From positions 310,001-374,000 of the forward strand of contig NZ_CAJPUX010000002.1 of the NCBI RefSeq assembly GCF_905397285.1: DNA of 64,000 nucleotides. The letters run 5' to 3'. The DNA is from Cupriavidus plantarum. GTDB taxonomy: Bacteria; Pseudomonadota; Gammaproteobacteria; Burkholderiales; Burkholderiaceae. The notes beneath the pieces were generated by a model. That model was not told the origin of the DNA. It did no database searches and worked only from the letters and a program-made list of their open reading frames with translations. Position numbers and translations under genes: made by a program. Shown here piece by piece: positions 1 through 9,600 of the stretch (positions within the stretch are counted from its first letter, which is position 1; every line of letters starts with the position of its first letter).

Positions 1-1
1 T

Positions 2-139
2 GGCCGCATCACCGTGAACAGCGACGTCGGCCGCGGCGCGACGTTCGCCATTCTGCTGCCCGTGCGTGGCGTGGCGACGCCTAACGATGCGTGCGCGATC
101 GATGGACAGACAGACGGACATACGGATACGGTCAACTGA
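2..139 (+). CDS. Sensor histidine kinase, C-terminal end (5' truncated by window edge)
   Basis: Only the last 45 residues are present. They read as the end of a HATPase_c domain: a GRITVNSDVGRGATFAILLP segment is the usual last strand pair of histidine kinases (a G-x-hydrophobic strand, then S-x-x-G-x-G-T-x-F-x-hydrophobic-L-P). A short tail rich in D, G and T follows before TGA. The protein would be an inner-membrane or cytosolic two-component kinase; its sensor lies outside the window. The next complete gene is another kinase on the opposite strand, so the two genes converge and are not in one operon. Confidence 0.75.
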   Translation, partial: GRITVNSDVGRGATFAILLPVRGVATPNDACAIDGQTDGHTDTVN

Positions 140-282
140 TCGTCAACGCGCGAGAGCGCGATGTCGTTGACATGTGCGAGACCGCACGCACAGGTTCCCG
201 ATCTGACACAATTGTTGGCAATCGGATTGCCCGAACTTCCCTACCATCTCAACCGCTGCGGACACCGCATCCGTAGTTTTTT

Positions 283-322
283 GTGCCCGTGCCAGCCCGT
301 CAAGCAGTTCTGGCGCGGGCAC
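283..322. terminator. Hairpin between two converging kinase genes
   Basis: Two 13-base arms (GTGCCCGTGCCAG and CTGGCGCGGGCAC) pair with a single wobble around a 14-base loop. The hairpin sits between the two converging kinase genes and is likely a shared terminator. The T tract after it is weak (GTTCTTTGG on the plus strand), so the call is modest. Confidence 0.45.
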
Positions 323-351
323 GTTCTTTGGTCGCGTTTCCCACTGCAACG

Positions 352-2166
352 CTACCTCGCTGGCAACACGATGGTGAATTCCGTACCGACGCCCACCGTC
401 GACCGGCACCGGATCTGCCCCCGCGCTTTCCTCACCGCCGCGCGGGCGAACGCTAGCCCCAGTCCATTCCCGCTTGCCGGTGCGTCACCGATCGCCGTCG
501 TCGCGAAGCGGCGAAACCGCTTGAAGATATGCGGCATGTCCTGCGGCCGGATACCCGGTCCGCGATCCCTGATCGCGATCTCCACATGCCGCCGTGTTCG
601 CCTGACACAGCAGTGCACCGTGTCGTGCTCCGGTCCGTACTTGATCGCATTGTCGATCACGTTCACGATCGCGCGGAAAAGGCTGTCGGGCTCCGCGCGC
701 ACGACATAGGCGTGCCCATCCGGTTCGCACAATTGCAGGGTGATGCCGCGCCGGTGCGCCGCCACAGTGAGGGCATCGATCGCATCGAGCAGGATGCCGT
801 ATGCATCCACATCGGCGGGCCGGTACTTCAGCACGTGCAGCTCGCTGAGCTGCACGAAGTCATCGACCATCTTGAGCGTGCGGCGCGCGTGCGACTCGAT
901 TTTCGCGAACAGATCGGGCGTCATCCGATATGTCTGGGTGGTGCGCGCCATGTCGAGCAGCGCGAGGATCGACGCCTGCGGGGAACGCATGTCGTGCGAC
1001 AGGCTCGCCATCATGGCTTCCCGATGGCCCGCGCGCGTGGCGGCGCGTGGCCGGCCCAGCGACAGCAGTCCGCGTGCGAGTCCTTCCAGCGGCGACACGT
1101 AGTGACCGCGGAACAGGACGAGCACCCCCGCGAGGGCGGCGAGGATCAGGCCGCTCACCAGCGTGATGGCGAGCAGCGTGTGGCTGAGTCGCTCGATGTG
1201 CAGGTCGAGCTGCGCCGTGGCGGGTGCGAGCGCGGCATCGCGGAAACGGGCGATGGCGTCGGTCCCCTTTCGATAGACGGCGACAAAGTCCGCTGGCTGT
1301 ACGGTCCGGTGCACCGAGCGCTCGCCGGCATCGATCAACTGACGGGCATACATGTAGGCGTTGTCGAAGTAGGCCTCGGTCACGCTATCCGCGCTGTGCC
1401 GCAGCTGGCTGCGATAGGGCTTGCTGGCGAGCCGCAGCGCGATGATGTCGCGCAACTGCATCACGCGGCCTTCCATGATCGCCACGCGCTCGCGATCGTC
1501 GCGAGTCAGGTACCGTCCCATTACTAGCGGTTCGATCAATAGGGAGCCAAAGCGCACCGCGTATTCGCGCATGTCCGCGATGTCCCGGGCAAGCTGCAAC
1601 GGCTGGGCCGCGTCCGCGCTGAATTCGGCGACCCCAAGCGTGCATTGGTTGAGCATCAGCTGGAATGGCTCGTTCGCGGCGATCATGTCGTGGATGGCTC
1701 CGAGGATCGCACCATGGGCGCGCTGGCGCGCGGCATCGGCATGCAGGGCGTCCATCGTCGCGCGCGCCGGCACCAGCCGAGCGCGCACGAGCGCAAGAGA
1801 ATTGACGAGATTCGAGCAACGCGTGCAGGTGGCGCGTCGCAGCATCTCTTCCAGATTGCGAATGCGTTCATCGGTGACGCTGCGCGCGAGCGTCAGTTGC
1901 GTACGCCGATGCACCGCCTGCTCCGAGGAGATGCGGCCCAGTAACGCCGTGCTGGCTTGCCGCTCGACCGAAGCGGCCTCGTAGGTCCGCAGTAACGACA
2001 CGAACAATGCCATCGCCTCCCGCGATTGCCGCAGCCGCTGGTAGTGGGTGATCTCGTTCTTGATCGACCATATGATCGGCAGGCTGGCGAGTCCGAGCAC
2101 CATGATGCCGAGCAGCCAGTAGCTGCCCTGCGAAGGCAGGCGGATCACGGCGTGATCTCGTCGCAC
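352..2166 (-). CDS. Membrane sensor histidine kinase
   Basis: A 604-residue inner-membrane kinase that autophosphorylates on histidine and should phosphorylate the response regulator encoded just upstream. A transmembrane segment at about residues 17-35 and a second at about 330-350 flank a roughly 290-residue helical, arginine-rich periplasmic region that I cannot assign to a known sensor. The H-box (SHDMRSP) places the phospho-acceptor at His391. The ATPase domain follows with an N-box (NVIDNAIKYG), G1 (DRGPGI), F-box (FKRF) and G2 (GNGLGLA). The start overlaps the end of the regulator gene by 22 bases, so the two are translationally linked. The ligand is unknown. Confidence 0.9.
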   Translation of the reverse strand: MRRDHAVIRLPSQGSYWLLGIMVLGLASLPIIWSIKNEITHYQRLRQSREAMALFVSLLRTYEAASVERQASTALLGRISSEQAVHRRTQLTLARSVTDERIRNLEEMLRRATCTRCSNLVNSLALVRARLVPARATMDALHADAARQRAHGAILGAIHDMIAANEPFQLMLNQCTLGVAEFSADAAQPLQLARDIADMREYAVRFGSLLIEPLVMGRYLTRDDRERVAIMEGRVMQLRDIIALRLASKPYRSQLRHSADSVTEAYFDNAYMYARQLIDAGERSVHRTVQPADFVAVYRKGTDAIARFRDAALAPATAQLDLHIERLSHTLLAITLVSGLILAALAGVLVLFRGHYVSPLEGLARGLLSLGRPRAATRAGHREAMMASLSHDMRSPQASILALLDMARTTQTYRMTPDLFAKIESHARRTLKMVDDFVQLSELHVLKYRPADVDAYGILLDAIDALTVAAHRRGITLQLCEPDGHAYVVRAEPDSLFRAIVNVIDNAIKYGPEHDTVHCCVRRTRRHVEIAIRDRGPGIRPQDMPHIFKRFRRFATTAIGDAPASGNGLGLAFARAAVRKARGQIRCRSTVGVGTEFTIVLPAR

Positions 2167-2888
2167 TGCAGGCCTGGTGTCGGTTCGCCCGCCAGTCCCT
2201 GCGCGACTTCGAGGCGGTAGCCGTGATTGTAGAGAGAGACGACGCGCAGTCCGTTTTCCGCGCGCAGTCCGAAGCGCACGCGCAGGTTGCTGATGTGGGC
2301 GTCAAGCGTTCGCGATTGCACGGTATGGTTGCGGCCCCAGACGGCCACGTGCAGCCGATCGCGCGAGACGATTTGTCCAGCGTTCTCGAAAAGTTCCCAC
2401 GCCAGCGCGAACTCGGTGGCGGTGAGGTGGACGTCCTGCATGCCGCGGCGCGCGGCGCCCGACACGCGGTCGAGCATGAACGCGCCGATGCAGATGCTGG
2501 ACTGCAGGTCTAGCCCCTTGCGGCGCGTCGCGGATTCGATGCGAGCCAGCAACTCGTCGCGGTCCACGGGTTTGCGCACGAAATCGTCCGCGCCGGAACG
2601 CAGCGCGGTCGCGACGTCGCGTCCCTCGTTCTTCTGCGTCAGCACGATCGCGGGCGTGGCGCGATGGTGCCGCATCCTCGCCCATGCGAGCACGTCGATG
2701 CCGGACATGTCGGGCAGCATCCAGTCCAGGATCATCACGTCGAATTTCTCGGTCTGTAGCGTACGAATGAATGCACGCCCCGTGCTGAACGTCGCGACAT
2801 CGTGATTGGCGCCATTCAACCATCGAGTGATCATGCTCGCCTGCATGGCGTCATCTTCCAGCAGAGCGATATGTAGCCGGCTCCGCAT
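2145..2888 (-). CDS. OmpR-family response regulator
   Basis: A 247-residue two-component DNA-binding regulator. The receiver domain (residues 5-115) has the acidic pair EDD near residue 11, the phospho-acceptor Asp55 in ILDWMLPDMSG, and the conserved Lys in LTQKNEG. A winged-helix output domain (about 140-235) follows, with the typical recognition region SRTLDAHISNLRVR and a C-terminal GYRLE hairpin. I chose the ATG that begins MRSRLHIALLEDD because it sits directly before the first receiver strand; upstream starts would add about 36 unrelated residues. It is cotranscribed with, and overlaps, the kinase gene downstream. Confidence 0.92.
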   Translation of the reverse strand: MRSRLHIALLEDDAMQASMITRWLNGANHDVATFSTGRAFIRTLQTEKFDVMILDWMLPDMSGIDVLAWARMRHHRATPAIVLTQKNEGRDVATALRSGADDFVRKPVDRDELLARIESATRRKGLDLQSSICIGAFMLDRVSGAARRGMQDVHLTATEFALAWELFENAGQIVSRDRLHVAVWGRNHTVQSRTLDAHISNLRVRFGLRAENGLRVVSLYNHGYRLEVAQGLAGEPTPGLQCDEITP

Positions 2889-3115
2889 TGAGTCTCCGGG
2901 TAAATGTCGAGGATGAGGTAATTTAACCAGAACGACATGCGCATCTCCACGATGGGACTGTATTAGATGGTCACAGTCGCGCCGCTGAAACATCAATGTC
3001 CGTCAAGAATGTCGAAGAAGCCCCGTGGCGCCGGCATAGTGAAGCAGGACGTCCGCCGAACGTTGAAACCAGAACCGATGGCTTCGGAGGATCGTCCTGT
3101 CGAGCGAGGGGATTT

Positions 3116-3137
3116 GAGGCCATGGCGACATGGCCTC
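3116..3137 (+). terminator. Intrinsic terminator-like hairpin before the transposase remnant
   Basis: GAGGCCAT and ATGGCCTC pair perfectly across a six-base loop and are followed by CTTTTTCTG. This is a compact rho-independent terminator in the plus direction. No annotated plus-strand gene lies upstream (2889-3115), so it may end a short untranslated RNA or be carried over from an element insertion. Confidence 0.5.
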
Positions 3138-3168
3138 CTTTTTCTGCCATTTCAAGGGGAATACGAAG

Positions 3169-3516
3169 ATGAACGAAGGAATCGTGGACGAAGCACTGTG
3201 GGCACGCATCGCGCCGATCGTGATGCCCTTCAGCAAGCCGCAGGCCGCGCGCGGCGGACGCGAACCGGTCTCCGATCGGGCGGCGATCACGGGCATCCTC
3301 TACGTGTTGCGCACGGGGATTCGCTGGAATGCGCTGCCGCGCGATCTCGGCGTGGGATCCGGTGTGAGCTGCTGGCGGCGCTTGCGCTACTGGCAGAGCA
3401 TCGGCGTCTGGAGCATGGTCCAGGAAGTCCTGGGCGACAGCCTGCCGCAGGACGCGCAGGTCGATTTCTCGCGCACGCGTCGCGGCCGCAAGCCGTCCGC
3501 GCGGGATGACGGCTAG
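3169..3516 (+). mobile_element. IS5-type transposase OrfA-like remnant
   Basis: Encodes 115 residues resembling the N-terminal (DUF4096) half of IS5/IS427-type transposases. The typical pattern is visible: an ALWARIAPI start, a GGREPVSDRAAITGILYVLRTGIRWNALP core, and CWRRLRYWQ. In intact elements this part binds DNA and a second frame supplies the DDE catalytic domain; no such frame follows here, because the next gene starts immediately on the other strand. A good Shine-Dalgarno (AAGGGGA) precedes the ATG, so it could still be translated. Most likely a decayed insertion; a domesticated DNA-binding protein is less likely. Confidence 0.65.
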
Positions 3517-4169
3517 TCGTCCACCATCCACGAGGGGACGGGCTTCGTCTCGAAGTCGCGAATCACGCTCATCGCGTGATTCGTCCACACCGTCAGCATC
3601 TGGAATGTCTGTCCACCTGCCTGACCGTCACCGACGAGCATCACGGCGCCGAATTCGAACTCGCTCCCGCCCGCCTTCTTGCGGCCAATCAGCATGCCTA
3701 GCCGAAGGATATGCAACGGCACGAAGCTCTCGGGCTGCTCCATCTGGTCTAGCGCGCGTGGGGCAAGCAACAGCGGCGCGCTGCCGAGCTCGGTGAAGCG
3801 CCGCCGAAGCGCCGCGCGTGCGTCCTTCCCAAGCAGGGCCCCATAGCCCCATTGACCCGCGCGCGTGCGCGCGCGCACACCGGGTTGCCACAACTCGCCC
3901 ATCACGAGCCGCGACTCTTTCGAATCGAATAGGGTTTCATCGTCGTTTAGCCGCCAGATCTTCGCGGTCTGTCCGAGCAGATCGAATGCGTAGGCGACTC
4001 GCCCGAACACGCGTTGATAGCCAACGATGCAGTCGATGTCGTCGTCGCAGACGGGAATCGCGTCGCGCGGCACGCTCGGATGCCGAAGCTGGAAGCGGCT
4101 CGGGGAGCCGGGGTATTTGCCGGACCAGGCGCGCGGCCCGTCGTCGTGCTCGATGGATCGGATTGACAT
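3513..4169 (-). CDS. Hypothetical protein
   Basis: A 218-residue protein that I do not recognise. It has no signal peptide or membrane segment and looks cytosolic and mixed alpha/beta. Tryptophan-containing patches are spread through it (RAWSGKYPG, IWRLNDDETLF, GELWQPGV, MLTVWTNHAM), along with a glycine-rich turn GDGQAGGQTF. I chose the ATG giving MSIRSIEHDDGP; the frame stays open far upstream, but that stretch is low-complexity Arg/Pro sequence overlapping the pilus operon on the other strand and is probably not translated. Its last four bases overlap the end of the transposase remnant. Confidence 0.6.
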   Translation of the reverse strand: MSIRSIEHDDGPRAWSGKYPGSPSRFQLRHPSVPRDAIPVCDDDIDCIVGYQRVFGRVAYAFDLLGQTAKIWRLNDDETLFDSKESRLVMGELWQPGVRARTRAGQWGYGALLGKDARAALRRRFTELGSAPLLLAPRALDQMEQPESFVPLHILRLGMLIGRKKAGGSEFEFGAVMLVGDGQAGGQTFQMLTVWTNHAMSVIRDFETKPVPSWMVDD

Positions 4170-4337
4170 GGCATTCGTACTGGAAAGATAAGGGCGCACG
4201 GCGATTGTGGCGCCATGGAATGCCGCGACTGCATGCGCCGACACTTCTTTACGATGTCGATTTCGATGTCGACCTCGGTCTCCATCAAGTTTTCTCAAGA
4301 GTGCGCAACGACGGGGTTCGCGTCCTAAGCTGTCGCG

Positions 4338-4913
4338 GTGAATATGCGGCACAGGATGGCGATGCGCGACGAAAACGGCTTGACGCTGACGGAACTTCTG
4401 GTGGGACTGATCGTGATCGCCATGCTCGCGGTCGTGGCCATGCCGCGGCTCGGCGCGCTCGTGCAGGGCAATCGCGTCGACGCGGTCGTGGAGGACGCCG
4501 CCTCGGACATGGCATTCGCCATCAGCGAGGCCACGCGGCGCGGACTGCCGGTGACGGTATGCCCAGCGGCGGGGGAGGGGGATGCCTGCGATGCCGCCGG
4601 CGTGTGGCGGGACGACTGGATGACGTTTGTCGACGTGAACGGCGATGGCACGCGCGATGCCGACGACAAGGTGCTGCGGCGGCGCGGGGGATGGGGTACC
4701 GGTGTGACCATCGGCGCGCGCTCGGCGCACGCCACCTCGCGATTGCAGAGGCTGACGGCGGATGCGGATGGCCTGTTCACGAGCCTGCCCGCGGACGCGC
4801 GTCTCGTCTTCGACGTGCCGGCCGCGATCACGGACATCACGCGATGCCTTCGTTTCAGCAACGTCGCGGCGGAATCCGTGTCGATCGGCAGCGGCAGGGG
4901 GGCCTGCGCATGA
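4338..4913 (+). CDS. fimT: Type IV pilus minor pilin FimT/GspH-like
   Basis: A 191-residue minor pilin, the first gene of the minor-pilin operon. It has a prepilin signal cut by PilD after Gly14 (ENG then LTLTELL, with Glu at +5), a hydrophobic N-terminal helix to about residue 37, and a GspH-like globular domain. Cysteines near residues 82, 91 and in the C-terminal region may form disulfides. FimT-type pilins join the tip/priming complex and in some species bind DNA for uptake. The start is a GTG; in-frame ATGs lie two and six codons later. The stop overlaps the pilV start (ATGA). Confidence 0.85.
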   Translation: MNMRHRMAMRDENGLTLTELLVGLIVIAMLAVVAMPRLGALVQGNRVDAVVEDAASDMAFAISEATRRGLPVTVCPAAGEGDACDAAGVWRDDWMTFVDVNGDGTRDADDKVLRRRGGWGTGVTIGARSAHATSRLQRLTADADGLFTSLPADARLVFDVPAAITDITRCLRFSNVAAESVSIGSGRGACA

Positions 4914-5386
4914 CGGGGAGCATGCGCGGTGCGAACGGGTTCTCGCTGATCGATGCGTTGATCGCGCTGTTGCTGACGTCGCTGGTCGGGCTCGCCTTTC
5001 TGCGCATGACGGGCGTGTCGATGCTGCGCACGCAGGAGGCGCGCGCGCGCGCTTTTGCGATTCATCAGATGCAAGGGCTGGCTGCTTCCATCTCGGCGAA
5101 TCGAGGCTACTGGGTGGCGGAATCGCGTACCGTGTCCCTCGATATCGGCTCGGCGGCGGGCGCACCGGACTGCGAGGCTTCCCGCTGCGCGCCCGCACAG
5201 CTTGCACGCTTCGACATGGCGCGATGGAGCAGGGGTCTGTCTACGCGCCTTACCGGAGCGGCCGCCACCGCGTCGTGCGCGCCCGACGCTGGCGTGCACG
5301 TGTGCACGATCGACCTGTCGTGGCGCGAACGCGGTACGCCAGCGACGGCGGCGCCGTCCCGGCTGTCGCTGCGGTTCGTGCCATGA
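4910..5386 (+). CDS. pilV: Type IV pilus minor pilin PilV
   Basis: A 158-residue minor pilin. The short leader ends at Gly10 and the mature protein begins FSLIDALIALLL, a PilV-type helix with Asp instead of Glu at position +5. It would act with FimT, PilW, PilX and PilY1 as the initiation/tip complex that primes pilus assembly in the inner membrane. The globular part carries several cysteines (CEASRC, CAPDAGVHVC), suggesting disulfides in the periplasm. Four-base start/stop overlaps on both sides mark a tightly coupled operon. Confidence 0.85.
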   Translation: MTGSMRGANGFSLIDALIALLLTSLVGLAFLRMTGVSMLRTQEARARAFAIHQMQGLAASISANRGYWVAESRTVSLDIGSAAGAPDCEASRCAPAQLARFDMARWSRGLSTRLTGAAATASCAPDAGVHVCTIDLSWRERGTPATAAPSRLSLRFVP

Positions 5387-6144
5387 GACGCGCATCCTGC
5401 GCCATGACGGGCGCATGCCGGCACACGGCGATGCCAACCCAGCGCCGCGCGCGTGGCCATTCGCTCATATCGCTGCTCGTCGGCATGACGGTCGGGCTTG
5501 TCGTCATGGGCGTGTTGTTCGGCATCTTCGTTAGCATGAAGACATCGTTTCGCGAGCAGTCCCGGCTGACGCGACTGGCATCGGCGGAGACGCGTCTCAT
5601 GGATCGGCTGTCGCAGGTCGTGCAGACCGCTGGCTTCTATCCGTATCGCGAGTACAACGGCGTACCGCGCGGCGGATTCGAAGGCGGCGCCGGCTGGCAG
5701 CCCCGCCAGGTGATTGCGGGTGAGAACGGCACAGGCGCGGCAGGCAACATCCTGCGTACGCGCTTCCGCATTCAGCGCGGCGAAACCGTGCGCGACTGCG
5801 GCGGCGACCGCCCGCCCGCGGCCGACACCCCTGCTACGTACCTCCAGACCGTGCGTGTGAGCGCTGCCGGAGTGCTCGAATGCGTGGTCGAGTCGGCGGA
5901 CGGGACGCACCGCCAGACTTATGCGCTGGCGGAATCCATCTCGCGTTTCGCCGTGACGTATGGCGTCGATCAGGATGCGGACGGCGGCGTCGATCGCTAT
6001 CTCGATGCTGCCGCGGTGACCGCCGCGGCATCGTGGGACGCCGTTGCGACGGTGCGTTTCGATCTTGCGCTTGCAAAGGGGCTGCCGCAGGGCACGTCGC
6101 CCGAAGCGCTCACACAGGTGATAAGGGTGGCGTATCGTGACTAG
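5383..6144 (+). CDS. pilW: Type IV pilus assembly protein PilW
   Basis: A 253-residue minor pilin of the PilW family, with a prepilin-type segment GHSLISLLVGMTVGLVVMGV. Position +5 is Ser, not Glu, a known variation in non-major pilins. The body shows the PilW pattern: LMDRLSQVVQTAGFYPYREY after the helix, then a long beta-rich domain ending TQVIRVAYRD. The initiator could be either the ATG overlapping the pilV stop or an internal ATG 16 codons later, closer to the leader; I kept the overlapping one because of operon coupling. Its stop overlaps the start of pilX. Confidence 0.85.
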   Translation: MRRASCAMTGACRHTAMPTQRRARGHSLISLLVGMTVGLVVMGVLFGIFVSMKTSFREQSRLTRLASAETRLMDRLSQVVQTAGFYPYREYNGVPRGGFEGGAGWQPRQVIAGENGTGAAGNILRTRFRIQRGETVRDCGGDRPPAADTPATYLQTVRVSAAGVLECVVESADGTHRQTYALAESISRFAVTYGVDQDADGGVDRYLDAAAVTAAASWDAVATVRFDLALAKGLPQGTSPEALTQVIRVAYRD

Positions 6145-6679
6145 GTTCTCGCGGCCTCGCGAAGGCGGCTTCGTGCTGCTGTTCGCGCTGTTCCTGACCA
6201 TCGCGCTCGGCGCGCTGGGTGTGGCGATGATGCGCGGTGTGCCCGTGCGCGAACGCATCGCCGGAAACGTCACCGACAAACAGCGCGCATTGCGCGCCGC
6301 CGAAGATGCGCTGCGGTATGCCGAGGGCTGGCTGGTGCAGGAGCGCGGTGTCGCCTCGGTGCCCTGCGCGGGCGCGATCGACGCCCGCGTGTCCAGCTTG
6401 CGTGTCTGCACGCGCCCTTTGACGGATCCGACACGGCCGCCGTGGCCCGAGCGCATCGAGAATCTGCCGTTGCCCGGCAATCAGCCCGACGCGAACGGTC
6501 CATCCCGCAGCGCCATCCACATCGTCGAAGTCGGCATGGCGCGCGGCGGCCTGGATCGCGTTTTCCAGATCACCGCTGCCGGTTACGGCCCCGCGGGGGC
6601 GACGGGAACCACCGCCGTGGCGGTGCTCCGCAGCACGCTCTCGCTCTCCACGGCCGCACGCAACCTCGGAGCCCATTGA
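6137..6679 (+). CDS. pilX: Type IV pilus assembly protein PilX
   Basis: A 180-residue protein of the PilX family. The N-terminal segment REGGFVLLFALFLTIALGAL matches the PilX_N helix, which lacks the usual Glu at +5. It is followed by the hallmark AEDALRYAEGWL stretch (AA-[ED]-x-AL-x-x-AE). It is a partner of PilW and PilY1 in the priming complex. The GTG start lies within the last codons of pilW, and its stop overlaps the ATG of pilY1 (TGATG), so translation should be coupled throughout. Confidence 0.85.
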   Translation: MTRFSRPREGGFVLLFALFLTIALGALGVAMMRGVPVRERIAGNVTDKQRALRAAEDALRYAEGWLVQERGVASVPCAGAIDARVSSLRVCTRPLTDPTRPPWPERIENLPLPGNQPDANGPSRSAIHIVEVGMARGGLDRVFQITAAGYGPAGATGTTAVAVLRSTLSLSTAARNLGAH

Positions 6680-9600
6680 TGCGCAATTCGATCATGACAT
6701 GCCTCGCGCTTCTGGTATGGACCGGCGCGATCCGAGCGGAGGAGAGCATCCAGTTCATCGACGACGACCTGACCGGCGGGGCATCGCGTTACGACTGGAT
6801 CGCGCTGGATGGCGCCTGCCTGACGGCGGGCAACGGCTCCGGAAGCATCCCCGCGTGTCACACGCTTCCGTATTACCGCGGCAAGGTGCTGGTCGGCGGC
6901 AAGACCGGGCGGCTGCCCGACGCGGCGGGCTCGGGCGCATTGCGCCTGACCAATGGCGACTACCAGCCTCAAGGCTGGGGAACGGGCAACAACGCCGACT
7001 TTCAACGCGGCGCGGTGGTATCTAAATTCACGTTCCCGAATCACGAGGGGATCGAGCTGTCGTTCTCGACAGTCACCTATGGCGGCGATGGATATGAGGG
7101 CCGCGGCGCCGACGGCCTCAGCTTCTTTCTGGCCGATGGCGCCCGGACACCCTCCATTGGATCTGCGGGGGGCGCCCTCGGCTATAGCTGCTCGAACGTC
7201 CAGACGCCGCCCGATGGCGTCGAGGGCGGCTACCTCGGTATCGGCATCGACGAGTACGGCAATTTCTCGAATGCCGCGGACGGGACGAACAGCGGCCCCG
7301 GCCACAGCCCCAACCATATCGTCGTGCGGGGCGCGGGCGATACGAACTGGGACGGACTCAAGCGGGACTTCGGACAGTCCTATTTGGCCAGCGCGGCCGG
7401 TTTCCGCAATTGGATGGTCAGGCAGGCGTGTAGACGAGGTCTCACGCAGGCGGGCCAGCCGCTGCGCAACTATGCATTCCTGCGTTCGAGCCGCTTGCCG
7501 GGACCGATGGCCAATCAGCATGGCGTCAACCAGCCCACGCGGGGCAAGGCCCTGCCGATTACCTATGCCATGCGCCTCACGCAGCATGGACGCCTGAGCC
7601 TGCACTACAGCTACAACGGCGGCGTGGCGACGCCGGTCTTCGAAGACGTCGACATCGTCAAGGAGAATGGCGTACCGCCCGCGACGCTGCGCTTCGGATT
7701 CGCCGCGAGTACCGGGGCGGGCAGCAACGTCCACGAGATCACGTGTTTCAAGGCGAAGCCGGCAAGCCGCGCCGACACCAGCGCCGCCGTCGGGCAGGAT
7801 CCCGCGCGGCGGACGGACGGTGGCCCGCAGTTCTACTTCAGCGCGTTCAACGAGCGGTACTGGACGGGTAAGCTGACCGCCGTCGGGGTGGCCACACGTC
7901 AGGACGGGCGGGTAGAGCTGGAGTCGCGGCCGCGCTGGGATGCGGCATGCCGGCTGACCGGCGGCACCTGCGACGGCGTTACGGGCAGCGTGGCCGCGAT
8001 CGCACCCGAGCAGCGCATGATTCTGACATGGGATGGCACGCGCGGCGTGCCATGGCGCTGGCAGTCGCTGTCGGCCGCGCAGCGCGCAAGTCTCGGTCCG
8101 ACGGCATCGAGTCCCGCCACGGGCGAGCGCGTGCTCGACTACCTGCGCGGCGCGCGCCAGGACGAGGTCGGCGTCGCACAGGGCGGAACGCTGCGCAGGC
8201 GGCAGGGTTTGCTCGGCGACATCAGCCATTCGAGTCCCACGTGGGTCGGTGCGCCCGATCTGCCTTACGACCGTCCGTGGCAGGATCGACTGCATCCGGC
8301 GCAACGCGCCGCCGAACCGGATGGGAGCTATGCGGCCTTCAGCGCGCGCAACGCCCTGCGGCAGCACGTGGTCTACGTCGGCGCGAACGATGGAATGATG
8401 CACGGTTTCCGCGCGGGCGGGGGCCAACCGATCCAGAACGATGGCGTGGAGATCCTCGCGTATATGCCGTCGCCGGTCGTCGATGTGGTGCGCGCGCGCG
8501 ATGCGCGGTACGACCTCACGTCGCCGAGCTACGCGCATAACCTCTTCGTCGACGCGACGGCGGGTTCGGGCGACCTGTACTACGGCGGTGCGTGGCATAC
8601 ATGGCTCGTCGGCGGCCTCGGCGGCGGCGCGCGCGCCGACGGCCCCATCGCCGACGATACGACGGCGGCCGGCGGCATGATCTACGCGCTCGACATTACC
8701 GATCCGGCCGCGTTTCGCGAAGCTGGAGCGGGCACCCTGGCCCTTGGCGAATGGTCCTCCGCACGGCTGAATGGTACGGGCATGTGCAACGTCGCCAACT
8801 GTGGCGCGCATCTCGGCATGGTCCACGGCAAGCCGCTGATCCGGCGGCTGCACAACGGCAAATGGGCCGTGTTGTTCGGTAACGGCTACAACAGCGCGCA
8901 CGGTTCCGCGGGCTTGTTCGTGATGATCGTCGATCCCGCGCGGGGCGCGAGCGGCGCCACCTTCCATTACCTCGATACGGGGCATGGTCCTGCGCAGGAC
9001 CCGCTGAAGCAGCAGCGGCGGAACGGCATCGTCGAGGTCACGGCGGCGGACCTCGATGAAGACCACATTACCGACTACGTGTACGCGGGCGACCTGTTCG
9101 GCAACGTGTGGCGCTTCGACCTGACGGACACCGATCCCGCGAAATGGCGGGTCCGCGCCGCGCCCCATTATGCGACGGGCGGCCTGCCGATCACCACGGC
9201 CGTGCTCGTGAGCACGATGCCCGCGCGGAACGAGAAGCCGCGCGTCATGATGAGCTTCGGCACGGGGCGGCGCTACGAACAGACCACATACGCCAGTTAC
9301 GAATACGCACGCGGCAGGCACGGCATGCATGGCGTATGGGATGCCGACCTCGACGCGTGGAACGCGAGGGCAATGTTCCACTATGCGTCCCTGCCCGGCA
9401 CGCGCACGGTGACAGCCGCGGACCTGCAGGTGCAGACCGTCGAGCGGTTATCCGCGGCGGCCGATGGACCGGCGGCGCGCGCGGTGAGTACGGAGCAGGT
9501 TTGCTGGCAGGGCGACGCGAAGTGCCGCGCGCCGCGGACTGGTTGGCGGCTGCAGTTACCCGGCGACGACGAGCAGGTGCTGCACGACTCCACGATGATC

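Noticed and set aside
6583..9381. Very long open frame antisense to pilY1
   Set aside because: It is a by-product of high GC content and codon bias of the sense gene; its translation is Arg/Ala/His-rich, with no domain or ribosome site.
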